Shown here: positions 49,554-57,040 of the stretch, piece by piece | Position numbering within the stretch: the first letter of the stretch is position 1 | Layout: each line of letters starts with the position of its first letter | Source of the DNA: Streptomyces sp. ISL-43 | GTDB taxonomy: Bacteria > Actinomycetota > Actinomycetes > Streptomycetales > Streptomycetaceae | Length of the DNA stretch: 64,000 bases | Assembly (NCBI RefSeq): GCF_018614195.1 | Contig: NZ_JAGGOT010000022.1 | Coordinates: 1 to 64,000, forward strand | Direction: 5' to 3' | Made by a program: the position numbers and the translations under genes | Notes under the pieces: model-generated | What the model was told of the DNA's origin: nothing | Database searches by the model: none | Seen by the model: the letters and a program-made list of their open reading frames with translations, nothing else

Positions 49554-49972
49554 CGGTCTTCGGCTCCTCCGTGCGTACGGGCAGTCGGGCAGAGGGGGAG
49601 AGGGTCGCGGCGGCCCTTCGGGAACGACCGGAGGACTACCGGAGGGCCGGCGGAGAGCGGCTGGAAGACGGGGCGCGTACGGCTCGCGTACAGCTCGCGG
49701 AGGCGGGAAGACCTGCGGCGCCCGGGCAGGGGGATGCCGGGCGCCGCGGTGAGGAAGGCGGGATCCAGGGCGGCCCGGCGACGACGGGGCGGGGGGATGC
49801 TCGCCGTCGGTGGGGCCGCCCTGGTGGTTCGTCCCGCACACCGTCAGGAAAGCGCCCGCTGCTCGCGATGGACTACAGCGGTACCGGACCTGCCGGGCCC
49901 GGGTGGCGGGCGGACGCACCGCGGCCCGGGACGGGTGTCCGTCCCGGGCCGCTCGCACAGGGTGACGCCCGG
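49554..49972. other. Intergenic spacer between POT and MMPL genes
   Basis: There are 419 bases with no gene I can support. It should contain the POT promoter near 49560-49620 and, at its far end, the terminator of the MMPL gene (49921-49952). The remainder is purine-rich on the plus strand with no repeats or conserved motif seen. Confidence 0.5.
49921..49952. terminator. Terminator downstream of the MMPL transporter gene
   Basis: GCGGCCCGGGACGG at 49921-49934 pairs with CCGTCCCGGGCCGC at 49939-49952, 14 bp with a 4-nt loop. It begins 20 bases beyond the minus-strand MMPL stop codon. Confidence 0.75.
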
Positions 49973-52153
49973 TCAGCCGTGCTTCTCGATGTTGAGCTTG
50001 GGCAGCATCCGGTCCAGGCCGGCCGGGATCCACCAGGCCTTGCGGCCCATCAGCTGCATGGCGGCCGGGACGATCAGGAGCCGGATGACGATGGCGTCGA
50101 CGAAGACCGCGACGGCCATGCCGAAGCCGAACTGCTGGAGCATCCGGTCGCCGCCGAGCATGAAGGCGCCGAAGACCGAGATCATGATCGCGCCGGCGGC
50201 GACGATGACCGATCCGGTGTGGGCGAGGCCCTCGCGGATGGCCGTGGCGGGCTCCTTCGTGCGGTCCCACTCCTCGCGGACCCTGGAGACCAGGAAGATC
50301 TCGTAGTCCATGGAGAGGCCGAAGACGATCGCGAAGATCATGATCGGGAGGAAGGCCTCGATCGGCCCGGGCTCGACGCCGAACATGCCCTTCTGGAAGA
50401 CCAGGGTCATCGCGCCCAGCGCGGAGCCGATGCTCAGCAGGTTCAGCAGGGCGGCCTTGATCGGGATCAGGATCGAGCGGAAGACGATCACCAGAAGCAC
50501 CAGCGAGAGGCCCACGACGATCGCGATGAACACCGGCATGCGCTTGGCGACGGTGTCGGAGTAGTCCACGACGGCCGAGGTGGCGCCGCCGACGAGGTAC
50601 GTCGCCTTGTGCTGCTTGGCGAGTTCGGGCAGGACGTTGTCCCTGAGTTCGTGGACGAGGTCGGAGGTCTTGGCGTCCTGCGGCGCGGAGGTGGGGAAGA
50701 CGATGACGGTGAACGCCTGCTGGTCGTTCGAGGGGAAGGCGGGTGTGGCCGCGGCGATGCCGGGGGTGGAGTTGAGCTTGGCCGACAGGGCCTCGCCGGC
50801 CTGGCTGTCGCCCTCGGCGACCACGACGAGCGAGCCGTTGAAGCCGGGGCCGAAGCCGTCGGCGAGCAGGTCGTACGCCCGGCGGCTGGTGGACGCGGCG
50901 GGGTCGTTGCCGGCGTCGGCGAAGCCGAGGCGCATGTCGAGGGCCGGTGCGGCCAGCGCGCCGAGGGCGACCACGGCGAGCAGCAGGCCGGCCAGCGGGC
51001 GGCGCTGCACACCGCTCGACCAGCGGCGCCAGGCGGCCCCGCCTTCGGCGGACTTGCCCTTGGCGACGCGCTTTTGCGCCTTGGCGGTGAACTGACGGGC
51101 GAACCGCTTGCCGAAGATCGCCAGCAGGGAGGGCAGCAGGGTGAGCGAGGCCAGCATGGTGACGAGCACGGTCAGCGCGAGGGCGACGGCAGTGCCCTGG
51201 AGCGAGCCGAGGCCCAGCGCCACCAGGCCGAGCAGGGCGACGATGACCGTGCAGCCGGCGAAGAAGACCGTGCGTCCGGCGATGTCGAGGGCCTTGGCGG
51301 AGGCCTCCTCGGGGCTTGCCCCCTTGACCAGTTCGGCCCGGTAGCGGGCGAAGATCAGCAGTGCGTAGTCGATGCCGACGCCGAGACCGACGAGGATCAG
51401 GATGTACGGCGTGTAGCTGGCGATGGTGAAGACGTGCGAGACGATCACGATCGCACCGAGGGTGCTGCCGACGGCGAACACGGCGGTGATGATGGGCAGT
51501 CCGGCGGCGATGATCGTGCCGAACATGATCGCGAGGATCACCAGGGCGGCGAGCATGCCGGTGCCTTCGGCGGCCCCGCTCTCCTGCTCGGCGATCTTGC
51601 GGGCGGCGTCACCGCCGAGCTCGACCTGGAGCTGGTCCGACTGGGCCGTTCGCGCGGTATCGAGGATCTTCTGGGTGTCGGCCTTCTCCATGTCCTCGCT
51701 CTTGCCCTTGAGGACGACGGTGGCGTAGCCGATCGTGCCGTCCTTGGAGACGGCCGAGGTCTCCGTGTAGGGGCTCTGGACCTGGGCGACCGTGGGGAGC
51801 TTGGCGACCTCGTCCAGCATCGCGGTCACCCGCTGCTTGGTGTCGGCGCCGGCGAGTCCGGCCTCGTCGCGCAGCACGATCTCCACGCTGTCGCCGGCCT
51901 GGGCGGAGCCGTGCTTCCCGAGGACCTCCAGCGTCTGCTGGGTTTCCGTTCCGGGCAGCGAGAAGTCGTCCTTGTAGGAGTCTCCGACGGCCGAGGCGCC
52001 GCCCCAGACGCCGAACAGAATGACGGTCCACAGTAGGAGGGCGGTCCAGCGGTGGCGCTGGCTGAAGCCCGAGGTGCGTTCCAGAAGGGTCTTGCGGGGG
52101 GGCGGCGGCGTGGCGGGGCTGCCGACGCCCCTGACCGGGGTGGTGGTCACCAT
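49973..52153 (-). CDS. MMPL-family RND transporter
   Basis: A 726-residue membrane protein of the MMPL/RND superfamily, with two sets of one plus five or six helices and two large extracellular loops. The ATG at 52153 follows AAGGAGTG. The helix 4 segments GVGIDYALLIFARYRAEL in the first half and FGLSMDYEIFLVSRVREEW in the second carry the Asp-Tyr pairs that drive proton coupling. Streptomyces homologues export lipids or antibiotics. It follows the DUF4865 gene on the same strand by 92 bases. Confidence 0.92.
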   Translation of the reverse strand: MVTTTPVRGVGSPATPPPPRKTLLERTSGFSQRHRWTALLLWTVILFGVWGGASAVGDSYKDDFSLPGTETQQTLEVLGKHGSAQAGDSVEIVLRDEAGLAGADTKQRVTAMLDEVAKLPTVAQVQSPYTETSAVSKDGTIGYATVVLKGKSEDMEKADTQKILDTARTAQSDQLQVELGGDAARKIAEQESGAAEGTGMLAALVILAIMFGTIIAAGLPIITAVFAVGSTLGAIVIVSHVFTIASYTPYILILVGLGVGIDYALLIFARYRAELVKGASPEEASAKALDIAGRTVFFAGCTVIVALLGLVALGLGSLQGTAVALALTVLVTMLASLTLLPSLLAIFGKRFARQFTAKAQKRVAKGKSAEGGAAWRRWSSGVQRRPLAGLLLAVVALGALAAPALDMRLGFADAGNDPAASTSRRAYDLLADGFGPGFNGSLVVVAEGDSQAGEALSAKLNSTPGIAAATPAFPSNDQQAFTVIVFPTSAPQDAKTSDLVHELRDNVLPELAKQHKATYLVGGATSAVVDYSDTVAKRMPVFIAIVVGLSLVLLVIVFRSILIPIKAALLNLLSIGSALGAMTLVFQKGMFGVEPGPIEAFLPIMIFAIVFGLSMDYEIFLVSRVREEWDRTKEPATAIREGLAHTGSVIVAAGAIMISVFGAFMLGGDRMLQQFGFGMAVAVFVDAIVIRLLIVPAAMQLMGRKAWWIPAGLDRMLPKLNIEKHG

Positions 52154-52245
52154 GCACTCCTTGTCTAGGCAACTCGCCCAGATCTCCACAGCGGCGTCGA
52201 GCGCGGCTGGAGCCTCGCTCGAGCGCCGGGCGGATGTGCCTGGAC

Positions 52246-52824
52246 TCAGCTGGTCGTGTTCTGCGGTGGGCGGGACAGGTGCAGCACGCGCAGCACGCGG
52301 ACGCCGTCCTTGGGCTGCGGGGCGCCGTGTCCCTCGTGGAGGAGGGTGCGCCGGGTCACCGTCATGGTGGCCGGATCGAGTTCGGTGATGTGCGAGTGGA
52401 CGGCCGGGTCTTCGAGGACGGTCCGGTGGCGGGCCTCCTCGGCCCGCGCGGCCTCCCGTAGATCGGTCAGGGGCCCGAGCGCTTCGCTCTCGGAGAGGAG
52501 GTACGAGGTATCCCCGGTGCCGAGGTGCTGTTGGAGCACGGTTCCCGTGTGGACGGGCACCGGGCCGAACGCCGCGCACAGTCCCGCGTACTCGGCGCCG
52601 GTGAGGAACGATCCGAACTCGGCCGGATCGGCCCATATGTAGAAGGGGGCGTAGCTGTTGTGGCCCGCGTCGGCGGCCTCCGAGACGCAGAAGGCCTTCA
52701 TCAGGAGCCCGGGCCGCCGGTCCCAGGGGGCCGAGCGGTCGGCCACGCGCCGGGCGATGCCGGTCATGTCGTAGTCGGCCGGCAGCGTGATGGAGTAGTG
52801 GGCGCTCAGCACGGTCGGGGTCAC
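52246..52824 (-). CDS. DUF4865-family protein
   Basis: A 192-residue soluble protein that begins at a GTG. The N-terminal LSAHYSITLPADYDMTGIARRVADRSAPWDRRPGL region, then KAFCVSEA and YAPFYIWAD, match the DUF4865 pattern, a ferredoxin-like alpha/beta protein of unknown function often found beside efflux or oxidoreductase genes with MarR or LysR regulators. It lies upstream of the MMPL transporter and may be cotranscribed. No catalytic residues are assignable. Confidence 0.78.
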   Translation of the reverse strand: MTPTVLSAHYSITLPADYDMTGIARRVADRSAPWDRRPGLLMKAFCVSEAADAGHNSYAPFYIWADPAEFGSFLTGAEYAGLCAAFGPVPVHTGTVLQQHLGTGDTSYLLSESEALGPLTDLREAARAEEARHRTVLEDPAVHSHITELDPATMTVTRRTLLHEGHGAPQPKDGVRVLRVLHLSRPPQNTTS

Positions 52825-52955
52825 CTCATCCGGTTGCTCTGGCCGGCGGACAAGGCTGCCGGTGACCGGAGTGTGACGGGCCGCGCTCGAGCGGCGGTGG
52901 TGCGGCCGGATTGCGCCGGAGGTGGAGGAGGGCAGGGGAGGGCAGGGCAGGGCAG

Positions 52956-52999
52956 GGGAGCCGGCGGGGCTCAGGAGCCGGCCGGACTCAGGAGCCGGC
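52956..52999. repeat. 17-bp tandem repeat across the MarR gene stop codon
   Basis: CTCAGGAGCCGGC occurs at 52970-52982 and 52987-52999, period 17, with a partial third copy just before. It spans the stop codon (52988-52990) of the MarR gene; the neighbouring plus strand is a GGGCA/GGGGA-rich run. Confidence 0.6.
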
Positions 53000-53506
53000 G
53001 GGGACCTTCGCGGTCTTCACCGGTTCGCGGGTGAGCAGCCGCAGGGTCTCGGTGTGGAAGATCTCGTTGCCCTTGGTGGTGATCTCCAGGAGCAGCTGCT
53101 GCTGTTCCTCGGTCAGTCCGGAGAGCAGTTTGCCGAGGGCGGCGCGGTATTCGACGAAGACCGTCTCGACCCGCTCGGCGAAGGCCTCGGGGACGGCTTC
53201 GACGATGACCCGTCTGCGGTCCTCCGGGTCGGGGCGGCGCTGTACGAATCCGGCCTTCTGGAGGTGGTCTATCACCGCGGTGATGGCCCCTCCGCGGCTG
53301 AGTCCGACGCGCTCGGCGAGCCGGCCGGGGCTCATCGGGCCTTCCAGGTCGAGCAGGCTCAGGCAGTTGAAGTCGGTGGCGTTCAGGCCCACCGACTGGG
53401 CGACCGCGGACTGGAAGAGGACGGTACGCGCGGCCTGCACCCGCAGTGCGGTCGCGAGCGACATCAGGGTGCCGAAGGAGCGGTCCTCTTCACCGTGCGG
53501 TTGCAT
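52988..53506 (-). CDS. MarR-family transcriptional regulator
   Basis: A 172-residue regulator from the ATG at 53506 (MQPHGEED); a start further upstream at 53563 is possible. The winged helix is MSPGRLAERVGLSRGGAITAVIDHLQKAGF followed by the wing RRPDPEDRRRVIVEA, quoted as landmarks, giving the standard D-x-R-R MarR wing. Dimer helices flank it. It lies 79 bases from the NTF2-like gene on the same strand. A perfect 15-bp palindrome in the nearby divergent promoter region is its best operator candidate. Confidence 0.88.
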   Translation of the reverse strand: MQPHGEEDRSFGTLMSLATALRVQAARTVLFQSAVAQSVGLNATDFNCLSLLDLEGPMSPGRLAERVGLSRGGAITAVIDHLQKAGFVQRRPDPEDRRRVIVEAVPEAFAERVETVFVEYRAALGKLLSGLTEEQQQLLLEITTKGNEIFHTETLRLLTREPVKTAKVPAGS

Positions 53507-53585
53507 CCTCGAGCTGCCTCTCTGCCGGTCCGGTGCGGCCAGAGTACTGGCGGGGACCCGCATGTGTGCGTCCGGTCCCGGCCGG

Positions 53586-54086
53586 TCAGCGGGCCTGCCG
53601 GGAGCGCAGGGCCCGGTCGACCCGCAAGCGCACGGCCTTGGAGGCCACCGCGAACAGCGGTCCGGAGGTCGGGAACGGCTTCACCCGGCTGTTCTGGAAG
53701 GACGCGATCATCCAGCGGCCTCCTTCGCGTACCAGGATCAGGGTCTGCCTCGAGAGCCGCTTGGCGGTGACCTCGTGCTGCCAGGGGAAGAGCGCCGCTC
53801 CGGTGGAGACGACGACCGCGGTGTGCTCGTCGATCACGCGGACGCTCTCGATCTCCTCGCACAGCAGCCGGGTGCCGTACAGCATCGTGCGGAACATCAG
53901 GTCGTGCATGTCCGCGATCTCCTCGCGGCCGTCCAGCATGACCCCGTTGAACTGGACGTACGCGGCGTCCGAGGTGAAGAGCCGGGCGTATCCGGCGCCG
54001 TCGGCGCGGTTCCAGCAGTCGGACAGCTCATCCAGCAGGGAGCGGACCTCTTCGACGACGGCGGGGCTGGTGGCGGTGGTCTGCAT
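53586..54086 (-). CDS. NTF2/SnoaL-like protein (SgcJ/EcaC type)
   Basis: A 166-residue cone-fold protein. The N-terminal helix LLDELSDCWNRADGAGYARLFTSDAAYVQFNGVMLDGREEIADMH is the DUF4440/SgcJ type, recognised by the WNRADGAGYARLF and GREEI landmarks. Later strands AVVVSTGAALFPW and GGRWMIASFQNSRV close the barrel. In natural-product clusters such proteins act as cyclases, hydroxylases or binding helpers. It is divergent from an O-methyltransferase and probably forms one regulon with it. Confidence 0.82.
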   Translation of the reverse strand: MQTTATSPAVVEEVRSLLDELSDCWNRADGAGYARLFTSDAAYVQFNGVMLDGREEIADMHDLMFRTMLYGTRLLCEEIESVRVIDEHTAVVVSTGAALFPWQHEVTAKRLSRQTLILVREGGRWMIASFQNSRVKPFPTSGPLFAVASKAVRLRVDRALRSRQAR

Positions 54087-54131
54087 GACGATTTCCTTTG
54101 CTCTATTTTCGTGCTTCTCGCTTTCCGTGTA

Positions 54132-54146
54132 TCTCTAATTTAGAGA
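54132..54146. promoter_or_regulatory. Perfect 15-bp palindrome, probable MarR operator
   Basis: TCTCTAATTTAGAGA, perfectly symmetrical about the central T, in an AT-rich stretch 45 bases upstream of the NTF2-like gene and about 130 bases upstream of the methyltransferase. Size and symmetry match MarR-family binding sites. Confidence 0.65.
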
Positions 54147-54278
54147 GGTGTAGCGAGGTCTGTCAACCCCGCCAGCCGCGCTTGAGCCGGTGTCGAGGAA
54201 CCTTCAGGACCATCGGGCCGCCCGTCAGAGGAGCCCGGCCACCCGCCAGGGGGCACCGGAGACTTTCGGAAGAGGTGC

Positions 54279-55349
54279 ATTCCCATCGACAACCACGAGA
54301 CCGCGCAGACCGGTGGTCCGAGGCCGCCGCAGGCACAGACGACACCGCGGGGTCCGGGCGGGCGCCCGGCGTTCCTGGACGTCTTCACCCCCATCGGGGT
54401 CCGAGTCGCGGCCACCCTGCGCATCGCCGACCACATCGCGGCAGGCATCGACACCCGCGACGGACTCGCCGCGAAGACCACGACCGACGCCGACTCCCTG
54501 GGCCGGCTGCTGCGCTTCCTGTCCTGCAGGGGCGTCTTCGAGGAGACGGAGTCCGGCACCTACGCGCTGACCGACACCTCGAAGCTCCTGCTGGACACCC
54601 ACCCCTCGCGGATGCGGCACTGGCTGGACCTGGAGGGCGCGAGCGGACGCATCGACCTCGCGGCCTGCGGCGGCCTGCTGCACGCGGTCCGCACCGGTGA
54701 GCCCGGCTACGACCAGGTCTTCGGCCGCCCCTTCTGGGACGACCTCGCCGACGACCAGGTGCTGACCGACACCTTCAACGACCAGATGGCCGCCGTCCAG
54801 GGCAAGCTCGCCCCCGCGGCCGCCGGCGCCTACCCCTGGGACACCCTGGGCCACATCGCGGATATCGGCGGCGGAACCGGCGCGCTGCTCGCGGAGATAC
54901 TCAAGGTCGCCCCCGCCGCCCGCGGCACGGTCGTCGACCTGCCCGGCACCGTCGAGGGCGGCGCCGCCCGCTTCGAGGCGGCCGGCCTGTCCGGCCGTAC
55001 GGAACTCATCGGCCAGAGCTTCTTCGACGAACTCCCGGCCGGCGCCGACATGTACGTACTCAGCCAGATCCTGCACGACTGGGACGACGAGGAGTCCGTC
55101 GCCATCCTGGGGCGCTGCGCCGAGGCCGCGGGCGAGACCGGCCGCGTCATGATCGTCGAGCGGGTCATCGCCGAGGACGAGGGCAAGCAGCTGAACACCG
55201 AGTACGACCTGCGCATGCTCGTCTTCAACAAGGGCCGCGAGCGCACCGTGGAGGAGTTCGCCGCGCTGGCCGCCCGTGCCGGGCTCAAGCTGCGCGGCGT
55301 CACCGGGCTGCCCTCGTACCACTCGCTGCTCGAATGGGAGCGCGCGTGA
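54279..55349 (+). CDS. SAM-dependent O-methyltransferase (plant-type, natural-product family)
   Basis: About 356 residues if translated from 54279. The N-terminal dimerisation helix region FLDVFTPIGVRVAATLRIADHIAAG and winged domain are followed by the SAM site HIADIGGGTGALLAEIL, the catalytic-type His in QILHDWDDEESV and VMIVERVI. This is the family that methylates aromatic polyketide and indole hydroxyls. No ATG, GTG or TTG exists in frame between the upstream stop (54183) and 54612, although homology clearly begins near 54360. ATT at 54279, just after GGAAGAGG, or ATC at 54285 are the only near-cognate starts. Its stop overlaps the monooxygenase start (GTGA). Confidence 0.8.
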   Translation: MPIDNHETAQTGGPRPPQAQTTPRGPGGRPAFLDVFTPIGVRVAATLRIADHIAAGIDTRDGLAAKTTTDADSLGRLLRFLSCRGVFEETESGTYALTDTSKLLLDTHPSRMRHWLDLEGASGRIDLAACGGLLHAVRTGEPGYDQVFGRPFWDDLADDQVLTDTFNDQMAAVQGKLAPAAAGAYPWDTLGHIADIGGGTGALLAEILKVAPAARGTVVDLPGTVEGGAARFEAAGLSGRTELIGQSFFDELPAGADMYVLSQILHDWDDEESVAILGRCAEAAGETGRVMIVERVIAEDEGKQLNTEYDLRMLVFNKGRERTVEEFAALAARAGLKLRGVTGLPSYHSLLEWERA

Positions 55350-56935
55350 CGTCCGGGACACCCGGTCCCGAGGTGCTGGTGGTGGGTGCGGGGCCGGTCG
55401 GGCTCTGCACCGCCATCGAGCTGGTCCGGCGCGGGGTCCGCGTGCGGATCGTCGACCGGCGGCCGGAGCCGCGTACCGGCACCCGGGCCTGCACGGTGTG
55501 GCAGCGGTCCCTGGAAGTCTTCGACCTCATGGGCCTGCCCGTCGAGGAGTACCTCGCCTCGGGCGTGCCGTACACCTTCCGCACCCACCACTTCACCGGG
55601 CACCCCCCGCACGTCCGCGACGCCGCCCAGCCGGGCACCCCGTACCCGCGGCCGCTGCTCGTCGGGCAGCAGGACACCGTGGCGATGCTCACCCGCCATC
55701 TGTCGGGGCTCGGCGTCGAGGTGGAACGCGACCGTACGGCCGAACCCGTGGGGCAGGACGCCGACGGCGTCACCGTGCGCCTCGAATCGTCCGACGGGAG
55801 CGCCGAACTGATCCGCGCGGGCTGGGTGGTGGGGGCGCAGGGCCCGCACAGCTCGGTCCGCGACGGGATGGACGCGTCCTGGGAGAAGAAGCACTACCCC
55901 GGCACCCAGCTGCTCCAGGTCGACACGCGCTGGCAGGGCTCGCTCCCGGGCGATCCCGCGCACTGCCACCTGTTCCTGACCCGGGAGGGCTCGCTGGGCA
56001 GCGCGCCGCTGCCCGACGGGCGCCACCGCTTCTACATCGGCGTCGCCGACACGGGGCGGACCGGAGATCCGGAGGTCGAAGAGGTACTGGAGGCCGCGCG
56101 CCGGGTCACCGGCGTCCACGACCTGGAGTTCCACGACGCCCGCTTCAACTGGCGGGTTCGGCTGTACAACGCGGTCGCCGGGTCCTACCGCGACGGCCGC
56201 CTCCTGCTGGCGGGCGACAGCGCGCACACCTTGATGCCGGTGACCGCCCAGGGCATGAACACCGGCGTCCAGGACGCCTTCAACCTGGGCTGGAAGCTCG
56301 CCGCCGTGGTCCGGGGCGAGGCCGGGGACACCCTGCTCGACAGCTACGAGGCGGAGCGCCGGCCGGTGGCCCTCGGCCTGGCCGAGCGCAACCACCGCAC
56401 GTACTGGGGCGGTACGGGACCGGTGCCGCCCTTCGACCGGCTGTACGCGGCGCTCGACCACATGGGCGCGGGCCACACCGGCCTGCCGCTCGCCTACGGG
56501 GACAGCCCGCTGAGCGGGCAGCCGGAAGGCGTGGCGGCGGACGGGCCGGGGCCGGCCGCGGGCGACCGCGTGCCGGACGCGCCGCTGCACTCCCCCGAGG
56601 GCCGGCTGTTCCGCCTGATCGGGCGGGACTCCTGGACGCTGCTGGCCTTCCCCGCGGACCCGGCCGACGCCGAATCAGCGGGGCTCGCGGCCAAGGAGAT
56701 CGGGCCGGCCGGCTTGCGGGCCGGCGTCACCGCCCGCGTGGTGGGCAACGCCTTCGGCGGCACCGTCGGCGGCGGCACGCGGACGCTGGCGGACCCGGAC
56801 GGCGTGCTGCGCGCGGCGTTCGGCGCGGAGGCCGGGGCGGTCTTCCTGGTCCGGCCGGACGGGTACGTGGCCTTCCGCGGCGGCGCGCACGACGGCGCGG
56901 CCCTGGAGCGCCACCTCGACGCGGTGCTCGGCTAG
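55346..56935 (+). CDS. FAD-dependent aromatic monooxygenase (PHBH fold, PgaE/RdmE-like)
   Basis: A 529-residue class A flavin monooxygenase starting at GTG 55346. FAD binding is shown by GAGPVG at 14-19, the Glu/Asp region VRIVDRRPEP and GDSAHTLMPVTAQGMNTG (290-307). The DG motif, normally containing Asp, reads VVGAQGPHSSVRDG, with Gln at the Asp position. The C-terminal about 130 residues form the thioredoxin-like domain found in PgaE, RdmE and related polyketide hydroxylases. It is coupled to the O-methyltransferase, so hydroxylation followed by methylation of an aromatic substrate is likely. No PKS lies in the window. Confidence 0.9.
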   Translation: MTSGTPGPEVLVVGAGPVGLCTAIELVRRGVRVRIVDRRPEPRTGTRACTVWQRSLEVFDLMGLPVEEYLASGVPYTFRTHHFTGHPPHVRDAAQPGTPYPRPLLVGQQDTVAMLTRHLSGLGVEVERDRTAEPVGQDADGVTVRLESSDGSAELIRAGWVVGAQGPHSSVRDGMDASWEKKHYPGTQLLQVDTRWQGSLPGDPAHCHLFLTREGSLGSAPLPDGRHRFYIGVADTGRTGDPEVEEVLEAARRVTGVHDLEFHDARFNWRVRLYNAVAGSYRDGRLLLAGDSAHTLMPVTAQGMNTGVQDAFNLGWKLAAVVRGEAGDTLLDSYEAERRPVALGLAERNHRTYWGGTGPVPPFDRLYAALDHMGAGHTGLPLAYGDSPLSGQPEGVAADGPGPAAGDRVPDAPLHSPEGRLFRLIGRDSWTLLAFPADPADAESAGLAAKEIGPAGLRAGVTARVVGNAFGGTVGGGTRTLADPDGVLRAAFGAEAGAVFLVRPDGYVAFRGGAHDGAALERHLDAVLG

Positions 56936-56968
56936 GCCCTCCCGGCCGGCTGCGTCCCGGCGCCGAAG

Positions 56969-56998
56969 CGGCCCCGCGACCTTGTGGTCGCGGGGCCG
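56969..56998. terminator. Bidirectional terminator between monooxygenase and lipoprotein genes
   Basis: Perfect 13-bp arms, CGGCCCCGCGACC at 56969-56981 and GGTCGCGGGGCCG at 56986-56998, loop TTGT, followed on the plus strand by TTCTTG. It serves both the plus-strand monooxygenase and the convergent lipoprotein gene. Confidence 0.85.
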
Positions 56999-57040
56999 TT
57001 CTTGCGGGCCGGGGCCCGCCCTCGGGTCGGGAGGCCGCCG

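Noticed and set aside
52154..52245. CGAGCG/CGCTCG inverted repeat as a terminator of the DUF4865 gene
   Set aside because: The arms are only 6 bp with a long spacer, and the downstream MMPL gene is on the same strand and probably cotranscribed.
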